Shown piece after piece: positions 26,489-34,253 of a stretch of DNA of 64,000 bases. The translations under genes were made by a program, and so were the position numbers. The notes below the pieces were generated by a model that worked only from the letters and a program-made list of their open reading frames with translations, was not told the origin of the DNA and ran no database searches. How positions within the stretch are numbered: position 1 is the stretch's first letter; each line of letters begins with the position of its first letter. The stretch spans positions 649,001 through 713,000 of the forward strand of contig NZ_LN614827.1 of NCBI RefSeq assembly GCF_000953135.1, read 5' to 3'. The DNA comes from Legionella fallonii LLAP-10 (GTDB taxonomy: Bacteria > Pseudomonadota > Gammaproteobacteria > Legionellales > Legionellaceae).

Positions 26489-27145
26489 TTAATCGATTAG
26501 GTTAAGCCCTGCATCTGTAATCATCTGGTCATAAATTAAAACCAGAGCTGCACCCTGATGAACTTCCAAAGCAATTTCTGGCGATTGAGTTCTATTAAAA
26601 CAGGATGTTTTTCCAGGGAAGGAGAGATGTGAATCATTAAGCTCCCATTTTAAACCTTTTGAAGAAAGCGTTACTTCAGGTATTCCCATGAGAGATATTT
26701 TTGTATGAACCGGCAATAACAAATTCATACAAGATTGTTCTTTGATAACAAAGCCTTTAAGCGGTGGTGAGTATAAAAGGCAGTTTGTTTCCATAAAAAT
26801 ATTAATGTTATTTAAGATGTGGTCTAAATGTCCACCGTTTATTCCTACAACGATAGCAGGTAATAAATCATTATCGTTTAAATAGTGCATCGCTTTTTGA
26901 TAATCGTTACTTTCCTGATCAGGGAAATGCAAAAAAGCATGATGGGTCAATATATCAGGTCGAACAGAGTCTAAATCACCAGTGATTAATGCCGGATTAA
27001 TACCCAGTTCCAGCAAGCTGTTTGCGGCTCCATCCGCTGCGATTATGGGCAAATTCATTGTTGTGAAAAAGGAGGAGTCAGGCAATTTGCCATTAAGGCA
27101 TAGAATAGATTGATAGCCTTTTAGATTAATTAGGTCGTGCATCAT
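26489..27145 (-). CDS. thiN: Thiamine pyrophosphokinase
   Basis: 218 residues with the ThiN motifs: AADGAANSLLELGI, ITGDLDSV, FPDQESNDYQKAM and GINGGHLDHILNNI. It transfers pyrophosphate from ATP to thiamine to make thiamine pyrophosphate. Its start lies inside the upstream SemiSWEET-like gene (20-bp overlap), so the two form an operon. That pairing suggests salvage of imported thiamine rather than de novo synthesis. Confidence 0.9.
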   Translation of the reverse strand: MMHDLINLKGYQSILCLNGKLPDSSFFTTMNLPIIAADGAANSLLELGINPALITGDLDSVRPDILTHHAFLHFPDQESNDYQKAMHYLNDNDLLPAIVVGINGGHLDHILNNINIFMETNCLLYSPPLKGFVIKEQSCMNLLLPVHTKISLMGIPEVTLSSKGLKWELNDSHLSFPGKTSCFNRTQSPEIALEVHQGAALVLIYDQMITDAGLNLID

Positions 27146-27392
27146 AGTGCCTCTTTAATAGGATAAGCAGCAGACTGACAATTAAACCGACTACATTCGA
27201 GCTCACTACAAAAAAAGAATCGGTACTACTTCCATAAATAATCCAGGCAACAGAGCAAATCAGATAGTTAATCAACATCACCATGGAAAGATCCTGCGTT
27301 GATCGAGTCCTGAAGGATTTAACGATTTGTGGTAATAAACCAATAAAAGAAGTAATGAAAGCAATCGTGCCTGAAAACATAGCTATGGTCAC
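27126..27392 (-). CDS. SemiSWEET/MtN3-type small transporter
   Basis: 88 residues with three membrane helices and the PQ motif (GLLPQIVKSFRTRST), the size and design of bacterial SemiSWEET proteins, which dimerise to make a transport path. GTG start (27392) behind GGAGG with five-base spacing; an internal ATG at 27380 is possible. SemiSWEETs are known for sugars. The overlap with thiamine pyrophosphokinase suggests thiamine or a related compound as substrate, which is inference from context. Confidence 0.82.
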   Translation of the reverse strand: MTIAMFSGTIAFITSFIGLLPQIVKSFRTRSTQDLSMVMLINYLICSVAWIIYGSSTDSFFVVSSNVVGLIVSLLLILLKRHYDARPN

Positions 27393-27619
27393 ATTTTCCT
27401 CCGCTCAGATTAATGAGTTCAGGTTCAAGGGTTGGTTAATCCTCTCAGCCAAATGCTAGATTTCTTTCCAAACTCTATTGTGATGGTTGCTATAATGCGG
27501 CGTCAACTTACGTTATCACAGCGAATTTGGGGTCAACTCTACTTAGCACCCCTAATGTATAAATATTATTCTACCATGAGAGGATATTATTAGGAAACAG
27601 GCAACTGCCTATTGCTTCT

Positions 27620-29728
27620 TTAAACTAATTTAGCTATTGATTCATCAACAAAGGACGATGGTTTGCTGGTGTCGGCATGGCTGAAAAAAAGCAAATAATT
27701 TTCTGCATTATGGCTTGTGGAAATTGTTTCTGTTTTTAGCTTTTGTCGTGTTGATTCTTTATTGTTAGAGTCTCTTTCTATTGATGGGCGGTCTTTATTT
27801 TCCTCTTCTAACGATAGGATATCTTTTTCGTTACAGAGTTGCCATTCCCTAAATTCATCTTGAATTTTATTAAGGGTAGGGGCAAGCTCTGCTTGTAAAA
27901 ATTGTGGTAATTTGGCAAATAGTCTGTTGAGCTCAGTAACTAGAATTATCCTTGCATTAATCTGGGTTATTGAGGGCAATTCATGCGCTAATTCTAAGAA
28001 GAGAGTAAATCCTTGATGACATTGTTGTAAGCTAATAAGGTGATATTGTTCTGTTTTTTGGTCTAACTCTTCCCGCTCCTCAGCAAAAGACAGAGCCATT
28101 CGCGACCAAAGAACTGGGTTTCTAATTATTATCCCTATGAGTACACTTGAATTAATAAACTCTATTTCACTATGACAAATTGTAGCGAGTTGTGCTCCGG
28201 ACATTGAGGAAAGTGTAGTTTCTAATTCTTTTATGAACACTTGATACGCTTTATTCAATGTTTGCAAGTGTTCTTTTAATGTATCGAAAAGAAAATGAAT
28301 GGCTGATGCTTTTTCAAACTCAGTAGCGTTTTGAGTATTTTGTAATACTCGAATGGTGACTACAGCATGGAAGCTGGTTGTTAATACAGTATGAACTACT
28401 TGCCAATACAGCTGTCGATAAGAATGTTTTATTTCAAAATTAGAAGAATAATGTGGGGTTAAATCAGCATTTAAAATAAACAACTCACGTAAAACATGGC
28501 TTTCTGAGGCATTATCGGGAGATACTGGGGGCATTTCGCTAGCGTACTGATTTAATCGCTCAGCTTGGCGTAATATGTTTTCCATAAAACAATTAAATTG
28601 TTTGGCTAATTTATCGCGTTCGAGCCTATTAAAATCAAAAATACTTTTTTCATCGGATGAGGACAATATATTTAGCCAAATATTCATCTGTTCAGCAAAT
28701 GGAGTAACCATATTAACCGGCAAGGAAATCGCTGTTGGTAAACTCTCTACATATTGAATTGGTGATAGATCTGAATCAACTGAAGTAGGTAGTAAATCAT
28801 GCATTACTGTAATTTTTTTCAGGCGCTCATATAAAATTTTGGCTATGTCGTGTGTAAATTGCTGGTAATTACCTTTTTCACCAAAACTGATGTTGTTGAA
28901 TGATTCAATATAAAGATACTGAGCTAATTCCATTTTAGTTTTGTTGTCTATTATATCTATAGGGAGTTGCTTGAGAGCCGTAGTGACTATGTCAACTAGT
29001 AGATCTTCATCTACTTGCGCTAGCAATTTGCTCGCTTGTCCCGCTATTGCAGGAAATAGTCCCTTGATTTTCTTATAGTTTAGAAAATAACCTTTAGTGT
29101 ATCCTTTGGGATTGAACCATCCTTGATATTCAAATGGGTTCAATAACTCTTCATTATTTTGGGGGTGGCCGAAATAACGGAATGCGGCTCCCCAGTCAAT
29201 ACGGGCAAATTGAATAAATGCCATTTCAATAGCTGAAATCACATCCAGGCACACGACATTGCCGCTATGAACGCTGTTATCACCAAAAAGCAAAGACATC
29301 ATCAAAGCGGTAGGAAGACCAAAATATTGTTTTAATTGGGTGAGTAGTATGTAGTATTGTGGGCCACAAAACATTTCAGTCAGTGGATCTCTGTCTGAGC
29401 CATCTCTATAGCCAGTTCCAATGATTTTATATAATTCTTTGAATGAGATTTTAGGCTGAATCAGTCCGTAGCTACCATCTTCGAATTGAATGAGATCGGC
29501 CGCGATTAAAGAGTCGTGATAAATTTTGTCAATTAATCCCCGTTGCTTAAATTGTTGCAGCAATAAACCGGCGAACAATTCGGTGAATAATTCTTTAGGA
29601 TCTTTGGGTTTTTTGATGAAAAATTCAAATCCATTGGGATCGCGATAAAAACCATCTACCTCGCTTTGATTTTTACCCGCCTTTTTATCTTTGAATTTGG
29701 TGAGTACCTTACCTTTATAAATTAGCAT
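27620..29728 (-). CDS. LepB-N-like lipid-kinase-fold protein, candidate effector
   Basis: A 702-residue protein. The N-terminal part reads like a divergent phosphoinositide/protein kinase fold. It has a Lys in FEFFIKKP (39-40), a Glu-containing helix (ELFTELFAGLLLQQF), a catalytic-loop-like GDNSVHSGN (Asp150, His154, Asn157) and a metal-loop-like RIDWGAAF (Asp178). This matches PI-kinase-type GDxxxHxxN and IDxG spacing and resembles the N-terminal domain of the Legionella effector LepB. The remaining 500 residues are helical and unrecognised. No signal peptide or membrane helix is seen; the C-terminus is Ser-rich and polar. Proposed: translocated kinase-like effector. The LepB link is from motif memory, not alignment. 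Confidence 0.6.
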   Translation of the reverse strand: MLIYKGKVLTKFKDKKAGKNQSEVDGFYRDPNGFEFFIKKPKDPKELFTELFAGLLLQQFKQRGLIDKIYHDSLIAADLIQFEDGSYGLIQPKISFKELYKIIGTGYRDGSDRDPLTEMFCGPQYYILLTQLKQYFGLPTALMMSLLFGDNSVHSGNVVCLDVISAIEMAFIQFARIDWGAAFRYFGHPQNNEELLNPFEYQGWFNPKGYTKGYFLNYKKIKGLFPAIAGQASKLLAQVDEDLLVDIVTTALKQLPIDIIDNKTKMELAQYLYIESFNNISFGEKGNYQQFTHDIAKILYERLKKITVMHDLLPTSVDSDLSPIQYVESLPTAISLPVNMVTPFAEQMNIWLNILSSSDEKSIFDFNRLERDKLAKQFNCFMENILRQAERLNQYASEMPPVSPDNASESHVLRELFILNADLTPHYSSNFEIKHSYRQLYWQVVHTVLTTSFHAVVTIRVLQNTQNATEFEKASAIHFLFDTLKEHLQTLNKAYQVFIKELETTLSSMSGAQLATICHSEIEFINSSVLIGIIIRNPVLWSRMALSFAEEREELDQKTEQYHLISLQQCHQGFTLFLELAHELPSITQINARIILVTELNRLFAKLPQFLQAELAPTLNKIQDEFREWQLCNEKDILSLEEENKDRPSIERDSNNKESTRQKLKTETISTSHNAENYLLFFSHADTSKPSSFVDESIAKLV

Positions 29729-29913
29729 TCCTAGCTCTAATAAGGTTTCCTTTATAGTTCATTTTTATCATTTATTACTCTTTTAAGAAAGTTTTTTAAC
29801 ATGGAGATATCCTGGATGACCGTTAAAACTTAGCTTTGTATCTAGGCTATAATTGCTTACTCTGAAATAATATTCATGTCATAATCTTTTGCAAAAAATG
29901 AAAAGGAATTTCT

Positions 29914-31902
29914 ATGACAAATCCATATCAGCGCATCGCGTTATATTCTTCTCTTATTGCTTCATCGATTAGTTTTGCTGCAGATAATTTAGGCGGATTT
30001 AAAGAGCCGACTGAACTGACACAGCAAAAAAATGCGGCAATGGCCCAATCACTTCCTTTTGCTGCTCAACAAGATTTCGCTGACGCAACAAGGGGATTTA
30101 TAGCGACCAATGAAGGACAAGTGATTAAAAAAACGAACGAAGATCGGGTGATATGGGATCTCAATTCTTATCAATTCATTAAAGGCGAAAAGCCTCCTGC
30201 ATCAATTAATCCCAGCTTATGGCGTCAAGCAAGACTTAATATGAATAATGGCCTGTACAAGGTCACTGATAGGATTTATCAAATTCGTGGTTTTGATTTA
30301 TCAAATATGGATATTATCGAAGGTAATACAGGTTTAATTATTGTAGATCCATTAATTAGTGCAGAAACTGCCAAAGCAGGTTTGGATTTATACTTTAAAC
30401 ACCGACCTAAAAAGTCGGTTGTTGCAGTGATTTATACGCACAGTCATGTGGATCACTATGGCGGGGTTAAAGGTATAGTCAATGAAGATGATGTGACGAA
30501 GGGTAAAGTAAAAATTTATGCGCCGAAGGGATTTCTAGAAGAGGCCGTAAGTGAGAACGTTTATGCGGGTAATGCGATGAGTCGTCGTTCGTTTTATATG
30601 TATGGCACTTTTCTACCCCGCGGAGAAAGAGGCCAAGTCGATGCCGGATTAGGTAAGACTACTTCAACGGGTACAGTCACTCTTATTCCGCCAACAGATG
30701 AAATCAAGCAAACTGGAGAAATAAAAAATATTGATGGAATCGATATAGTATTTCAAATGGCACCTCATACTGAGGCGCCAGCAGAAATGTTAATGTATTT
30801 CCCGCAATTCAAAGCATTATGTGCGGCGGAAGATGCAACGCATACCTTACATAATCTTTATACTTTGCGCGGTGCCCAAGTAAGGGATGCTGCTTCTTGG
30901 TGGAAAACGTTAAATGAAACCATAGAATTATTTGGTGATAAGACCGAGGTTGTATTTGCGCAACATCATTGGCCCATGTGGGATAACAAGCGCGTTGTGG
31001 AGTTTCTCGAGAGTCAGCGTGATTTATATAAGTTTATCCATGATCAAGCATTACGTATGCTCAACCAAGGATTTGTGATGACTGAGATTGGCAACATGAT
31101 GCAATTACCACCGGAGCTTGCCAATAAGTGGTATAACCGTGATTATTATGGTTCCGTAAGCCATGATGCTAAGGCGGTGTATCAACGTTATTTGGGTTGG
31201 TATGATTCTAACCCAGCGCATCTTGACCCGATTATGCCCGTAGAATCGAGCAAAAAATATGTTGAGTACATGGGGGGAGCTGATGCAGTCATTGAAAAAG
31301 CCACAGAAGCATACAACAAAGGGGAGTATCGGTGGGTTGCTGAGGTGATGAATCATGTGGTATTCGCCGATCCTAATAATAAAAAAGCACGCGATTTGGA
31401 GGCTGATGCTTTTGAGCAGTTAGGTTATCAAACTGAAAATCCAACATGGCGTAATGAATATTTAATGGGGGCATTTGAATTGAGAAATGGGGTGCCTAAG
31501 ATTCTCAGTTCATTTAGTTCTTCTTCTTCGGATACTATTCGCGCTATGCCTATGGAAATGTATCTCGATTATTTAGGAATGCGTTTGGATGGCCAAAAAG
31601 CGCAAGGTAAGAAAATGAGTATCAATTTAAGCCTCACGGATAAAAATCAACAATACGCGATTAAATTGCAAAATTCAGTACTGATTTATACCGCGAATAA
31701 AAAATTGGATAATGCGGATGTTAGTGTTTCTTTACCGCGAAATGTATTAGATGCCATTAATCTGCGTGAGACTACTCTGGATGATGAGTTAAAGAAAGGT
31801 ACAGTGAAAATTGATGGGGATAGAAATAAACTAAGCGAGTTACTCGATATGCTGGTTGTATTTCAACCGACATTTAATATTATCACGCCGAATGAGCAAT
31901 GA
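29914..31902 (+). CDS. Exported alkyl sulfatase, metallo-beta-lactamase fold (SdsA1/BDS1 type)
   Basis: A 662-residue protein with a signal peptide (about 8-22, cleavage near SFA-AD). Metal-binding THSHVDHYGG (about 175-184), CAAEDATHTLHNLYTLRGAQ and AQHHWPMWDN are diagnostic of class III alkyl sulfatases. A dimerisation region and a C-terminal SCP2-like domain (about 535-660) complete the family layout. It cleaves alkyl sulfates such as dodecyl sulfate to alcohol and sulfate, in the periplasm. Ribosome site AAAAGGAATTT. It stands alone. Confidence 0.92.
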   Translation: MTNPYQRIALYSSLIASSISFAADNLGGFKEPTELTQQKNAAMAQSLPFAAQQDFADATRGFIATNEGQVIKKTNEDRVIWDLNSYQFIKGEKPPASINPSLWRQARLNMNNGLYKVTDRIYQIRGFDLSNMDIIEGNTGLIIVDPLISAETAKAGLDLYFKHRPKKSVVAVIYTHSHVDHYGGVKGIVNEDDVTKGKVKIYAPKGFLEEAVSENVYAGNAMSRRSFYMYGTFLPRGERGQVDAGLGKTTSTGTVTLIPPTDEIKQTGEIKNIDGIDIVFQMAPHTEAPAEMLMYFPQFKALCAAEDATHTLHNLYTLRGAQVRDAASWWKTLNETIELFGDKTEVVFAQHHWPMWDNKRVVEFLESQRDLYKFIHDQALRMLNQGFVMTEIGNMMQLPPELANKWYNRDYYGSVSHDAKAVYQRYLGWYDSNPAHLDPIMPVESSKKYVEYMGGADAVIEKATEAYNKGEYRWVAEVMNHVVFADPNNKKARDLEADAFEQLGYQTENPTWRNEYLMGAFELRNGVPKILSSFSSSSSDTIRAMPMEMYLDYLGMRLDGQKAQGKKMSINLSLTDKNQQYAIKLQNSVLIYTANKKLDNADVSVSLPRNVLDAINLRETTLDDELKKGTVKIDGDRNKLSELLDMLVVFQPTFNIITPNEQ

Positions 31903-32713
31903 AAAATTTTTTTATGAAAAGGTAGGTTGGGTCACTTTGATTCAACCTGCTTAATAGCCTTGATGACAGCGCTAAATCTTAATGTTGGATCAAAATAACC
32001 CAGAGGCGTCAGGACTAAGAGAGGAATACCTTAGACCTTCTCCCTAACCCTCTCCCGCGATTTAGTATCTATTTTAAATCATAATCCCTTTCGTGGGTGA
32101 GGGAACTTTTCGTGCCATAGAAGTATTATTCTCTATCATATTGACTCCTTATCCTGACGGCTCTGGGTCAATATGATTCAGCCTCTTGAACCTTTTTTCG
32201 GTACGTGTAGGCTTAAAATATTTCAAGTTGTTTAAAAAAGAAAATATGTTAAAATGGTTTGTTTTTTGACCGGGATGATTATGAGAAAGTCTATTTTTTC
32301 CCCTGTTAAACATCAAGTTTCGTTTAACGAATACATGCAAGAAACCCTGATAACAGCTAAGCGAATTAGAGAAGTCGCTCCAGGAAAACAACCAATAAAA
32401 GCGTGTCGATTCGTCAATAAGAACCGCGTATAGTCGGCTTCTTTCTAGTAGTAGCCGCTTTATTTCGTCCAGCCTATTAGACCTCTTTCCAAAGTCTACT
32501 GTTGTGGGAAATTGCTTCGTCAATACAGTGTTTGAATCCTCTTGTATTTGCGTGTGCTCCGTGTCTTTCCGTACTACAGTGAGTTTGGAATGATGTCTAT
32601 TTTAGGCTGATGCGATCGATTGCTCACTATCACTTTGGTTCTAAGTCTTTTGGGATGAATGAGTAGTGAACCATTATTTATATAAAGAATAATTTATTAG
32701 GAGAATCATATTT
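31903..32713. other. 811-bp intergenic region with repeat and small doubtful frames
   Basis: Contains a CTCTCCCGCGATTTAG...GGTGAGGGAACTTTTCGTG repeat (about 32035-32130). Small overlapping frames exist on both strands (minus 32149-32523; plus from 32281, about 50 codons), but neither has a convincing ribosome site or family. It looks like decayed sequence. The final 110 bp are duplicated upstream of the next paralogue and probably hold its promoter. Confidence 0.5.
32606..32713 (+). promoter_or_regulatory. Duplicated upstream region of repeat-protein gene 1
   Basis: About 105 bp closely match the 105 bp before the second paralogue, including TTATTAGGAGAATCATATTT, with the ribosome site AGGAG. 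A CTCACTAT...TAGTGAAC inverted repeat is present in imperfect form. Confidence 0.5.
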
Positions 32714-33481
32714 ATGTTAGATCAAGATGCATATGAACAAATCAGTCGTGTGTTTGATGAGTGGGAGAGGGCGCGTCTACAGCAACCAAATCCAGGGCCT
32801 CAATTGACTCTTGATTATGATGACGTATTGATAGACGTAGAAAAACTATCAGCGAAGGAAGAGGATTCTAGGGGTTTAAATCAAACTCATAACACCATGG
32901 GAGCTAATTTATATGATTGGCATATAAATTGCGGTGTAGTCGGAGTAGTACATGCTGAAAATCTTTATTCAGAAACAAGGCAAAAATCATCCTCAATGGT
33001 TGTAAATCAAAGTAACAATCCTCCAGGAGCTAATTTTTATTCTTGGGCGAGAAATTCTGATGCTGTTCGAGTAGAGAGTTCTGAAGAACGTTATTCAAAA
33101 CACAGTAAGGCTGCTGGGGTGCAAAAGACATCTCAGAAAAAAAGTTCTAAACTTGTAAGTCAAAGTAAGGGGACTGAAGGGGGGAAATTATATTTTTGGA
33201 ATATGAAGTCTAATAAAATTCTGGTGGCGAGTACTGAATCACTTTATCCGAGAGTTAAGCAATTTACTAAAAAGTGGGAACTTTTGGCGAGTGAGCCAAT
33301 TCCTGAAAATTCTACATCGACATCGCAAATGATGACCGGAACTGCTGACCTAAATAAGGGCAGTACTGCTACAGGAGCATCTTCGGGGATGTTTGATCAG
33401 AGGCCTACCAACTCGAGAACTAATCCAAGTGATAATCAGGAAGGAAATGAGTCTACTTCAAGCTTTTCCTCTTCTCTGTAG
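32714..33481 (+). CDS. Unknown repeat protein, paralogue 1
   Basis: A 255-residue soluble protein with no recognised family. After a conserved N-terminus (MLDQDAYEQISRVFDEWERA) come three repeats of about 60-70 residues with the core G-x-x-[LF]-Y-x-W, then x-V-x-[AS]-x-E-x-x-Y: GANLYDWHINCG...AENLYSE, GANFYSWARNSD...EERYSK, GGKLYFWNMKSN...ESLYPR. The C-terminus is Ser/Thr/Asn-rich and disordered, ending ESTSSFSSSL. No signal peptide. Ribosome site TTAGGAGAATC. A paralogue follows at 33621. Such a layout fits a secreted effector or a GG-peptide-locus accessory, but neither is shown. Confidence 0.65.
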   Translation: MLDQDAYEQISRVFDEWERARLQQPNPGPQLTLDYDDVLIDVEKLSAKEEDSRGLNQTHNTMGANLYDWHINCGVVGVVHAENLYSETRQKSSSMVVNQSNNPPGANFYSWARNSDAVRVESSEERYSKHSKAAGVQKTSQKKSSKLVSQSKGTEGGKLYFWNMKSNKILVASTESLYPRVKQFTKKWELLASEPIPENSTSTSQMMTGTADLNKGSTATGASSGMFDQRPTNSRTNPSDNQEGNESTSSFSSSL

Positions 33482-33530
33482 CAGACGTAGTTAGATTAAG
33501 GATCATAGGTTTCTAATTGAGCCATCGATC

Positions 33531-33580
33531 GTTCACTATCATCTTGGTTACAAGTCTCTTGGGATGATTGAATAGTGAAC
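33531..33580 (+). promoter_or_regulatory. Inverted repeat upstream of repeat-protein gene 2
   Basis: GTTCACTAT (33531-33539) and ATAGTGAAC (33572-33580) form a perfect 9-bp inverted repeat with 32 bp between. It lies 40 bp before the start codon in a duplicated upstream region. It could be an operator or a hairpin in the leader. Confidence 0.4.
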
Positions 33581-33620
33581 CATTTTATATAAAAAATAAT
33601 TTATTAGGAGAATCATATTT

Positions 33621-34205
33621 ATGTTAGATCAAGATGCTTACGAACAAATCAGTCGTGTTTTTGATGAGTGGGAGAGGGCGCGCCTACAGCAACCTAATCA
33701 AGAGCCTCAATTGACTCTTGATTATGATGAGGTATTGAGAGACTTAGAAAAACTACAAGCTAACGAAAAAGATTCTGATGTTGTACGAGTAGCGCTCTCA
33801 GCTGAGCGTTATAATGACAAGCCGGTTGCTGGGATACAAAATCCATCTAAGAGAAAAAGTTCTAATGTTGTAAGTCAATGCACGGGATCTCAAGGCGGGA
33901 ATTTATATTTTTGGGATAGCAACTTTAATCGAACTCGGATGGTGAGTGCAGGGGACATTTACCCCAAAATGAGGCAATCTATTCATACGTGGAAACGTAT
34001 GGATAGTGGGCCTAATCAGACAAGTTCCGCATCGTCATCGTCAAGAATTGCTGAAACTGATGTTGATAGCAAGCAAAATAAGAGAAGTACTGCTACAAGA
34101 TCGTCTTCGGGGATCTTTGATAAGAAGTCTGCCAAATCGAGAACTAACCCAAGTGATAATGAGAAAGGAAAAGAATCTAATTCAAATTGCTCACCTTCTA
34201 TGTAG
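33621..34205 (+). CDS. Unknown repeat protein, paralogue 2 (shorter)
   Basis: A 194-residue paralogue of the upstream gene with near-identical first 30 residues. Only one full G-x-x-L-Y-x-W unit remains (GGNLYFWDSNFN). The first and most of the second are missing, so the acidic N-terminal part joins directly to SDVVRVALSAERY. The Ser-rich tail is kept (ESNSNCSPSM). The change is an in-frame loss of about 60 residues relative to paralogue 1. Start and ribosome site are the same as in the first copy. A strong 16-bp-stem hairpin follows. Confidence 0.65.
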   Translation: MLDQDAYEQISRVFDEWERARLQQPNQEPQLTLDYDEVLRDLEKLQANEKDSDVVRVALSAERYNDKPVAGIQNPSKRKSSNVVSQCTGSQGGNLYFWDSNFNRTRMVSAGDIYPKMRQSIHTWKRMDSGPNQTSSASSSSRIAETDVDSKQNKRSTATRSSSGIFDKKSAKSRTNPSDNEKGKESNSNCSPSM

Positions 34206-34210
34206 CCGGC

Positions 34211-34247
34211 GTAGTTAGTTCGGGCAACAAATGCCCGAACTAACTAC
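34211..34247. terminator. Bidirectional terminator hairpin
   Basis: GTAGTTAGTTCGGGCA (34211-34226) pairs perfectly with TGCCCGAACTAACTAC (34232-34247), loop ACAAA. It lies between convergent genes, 6 bp after one stop and 6 bp before the other. Confidence 0.8.
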
Positions 34248-34253
34248 GTTAGA

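Noticed and set aside
29914..31902. Beta-lactamase for the metallo-beta-lactamase-fold protein
   Set aside because: The specific blocks (AEDATHTLHN, AQHHWPMW) and the SCP2 tail identify an alkyl sulfatase.
32149..32523. 124-codon minus-strand frame
   Set aside because: No recognisable domain and no ribosome site; overlaps another weak frame on the plus strand. Could be decayed sequence.
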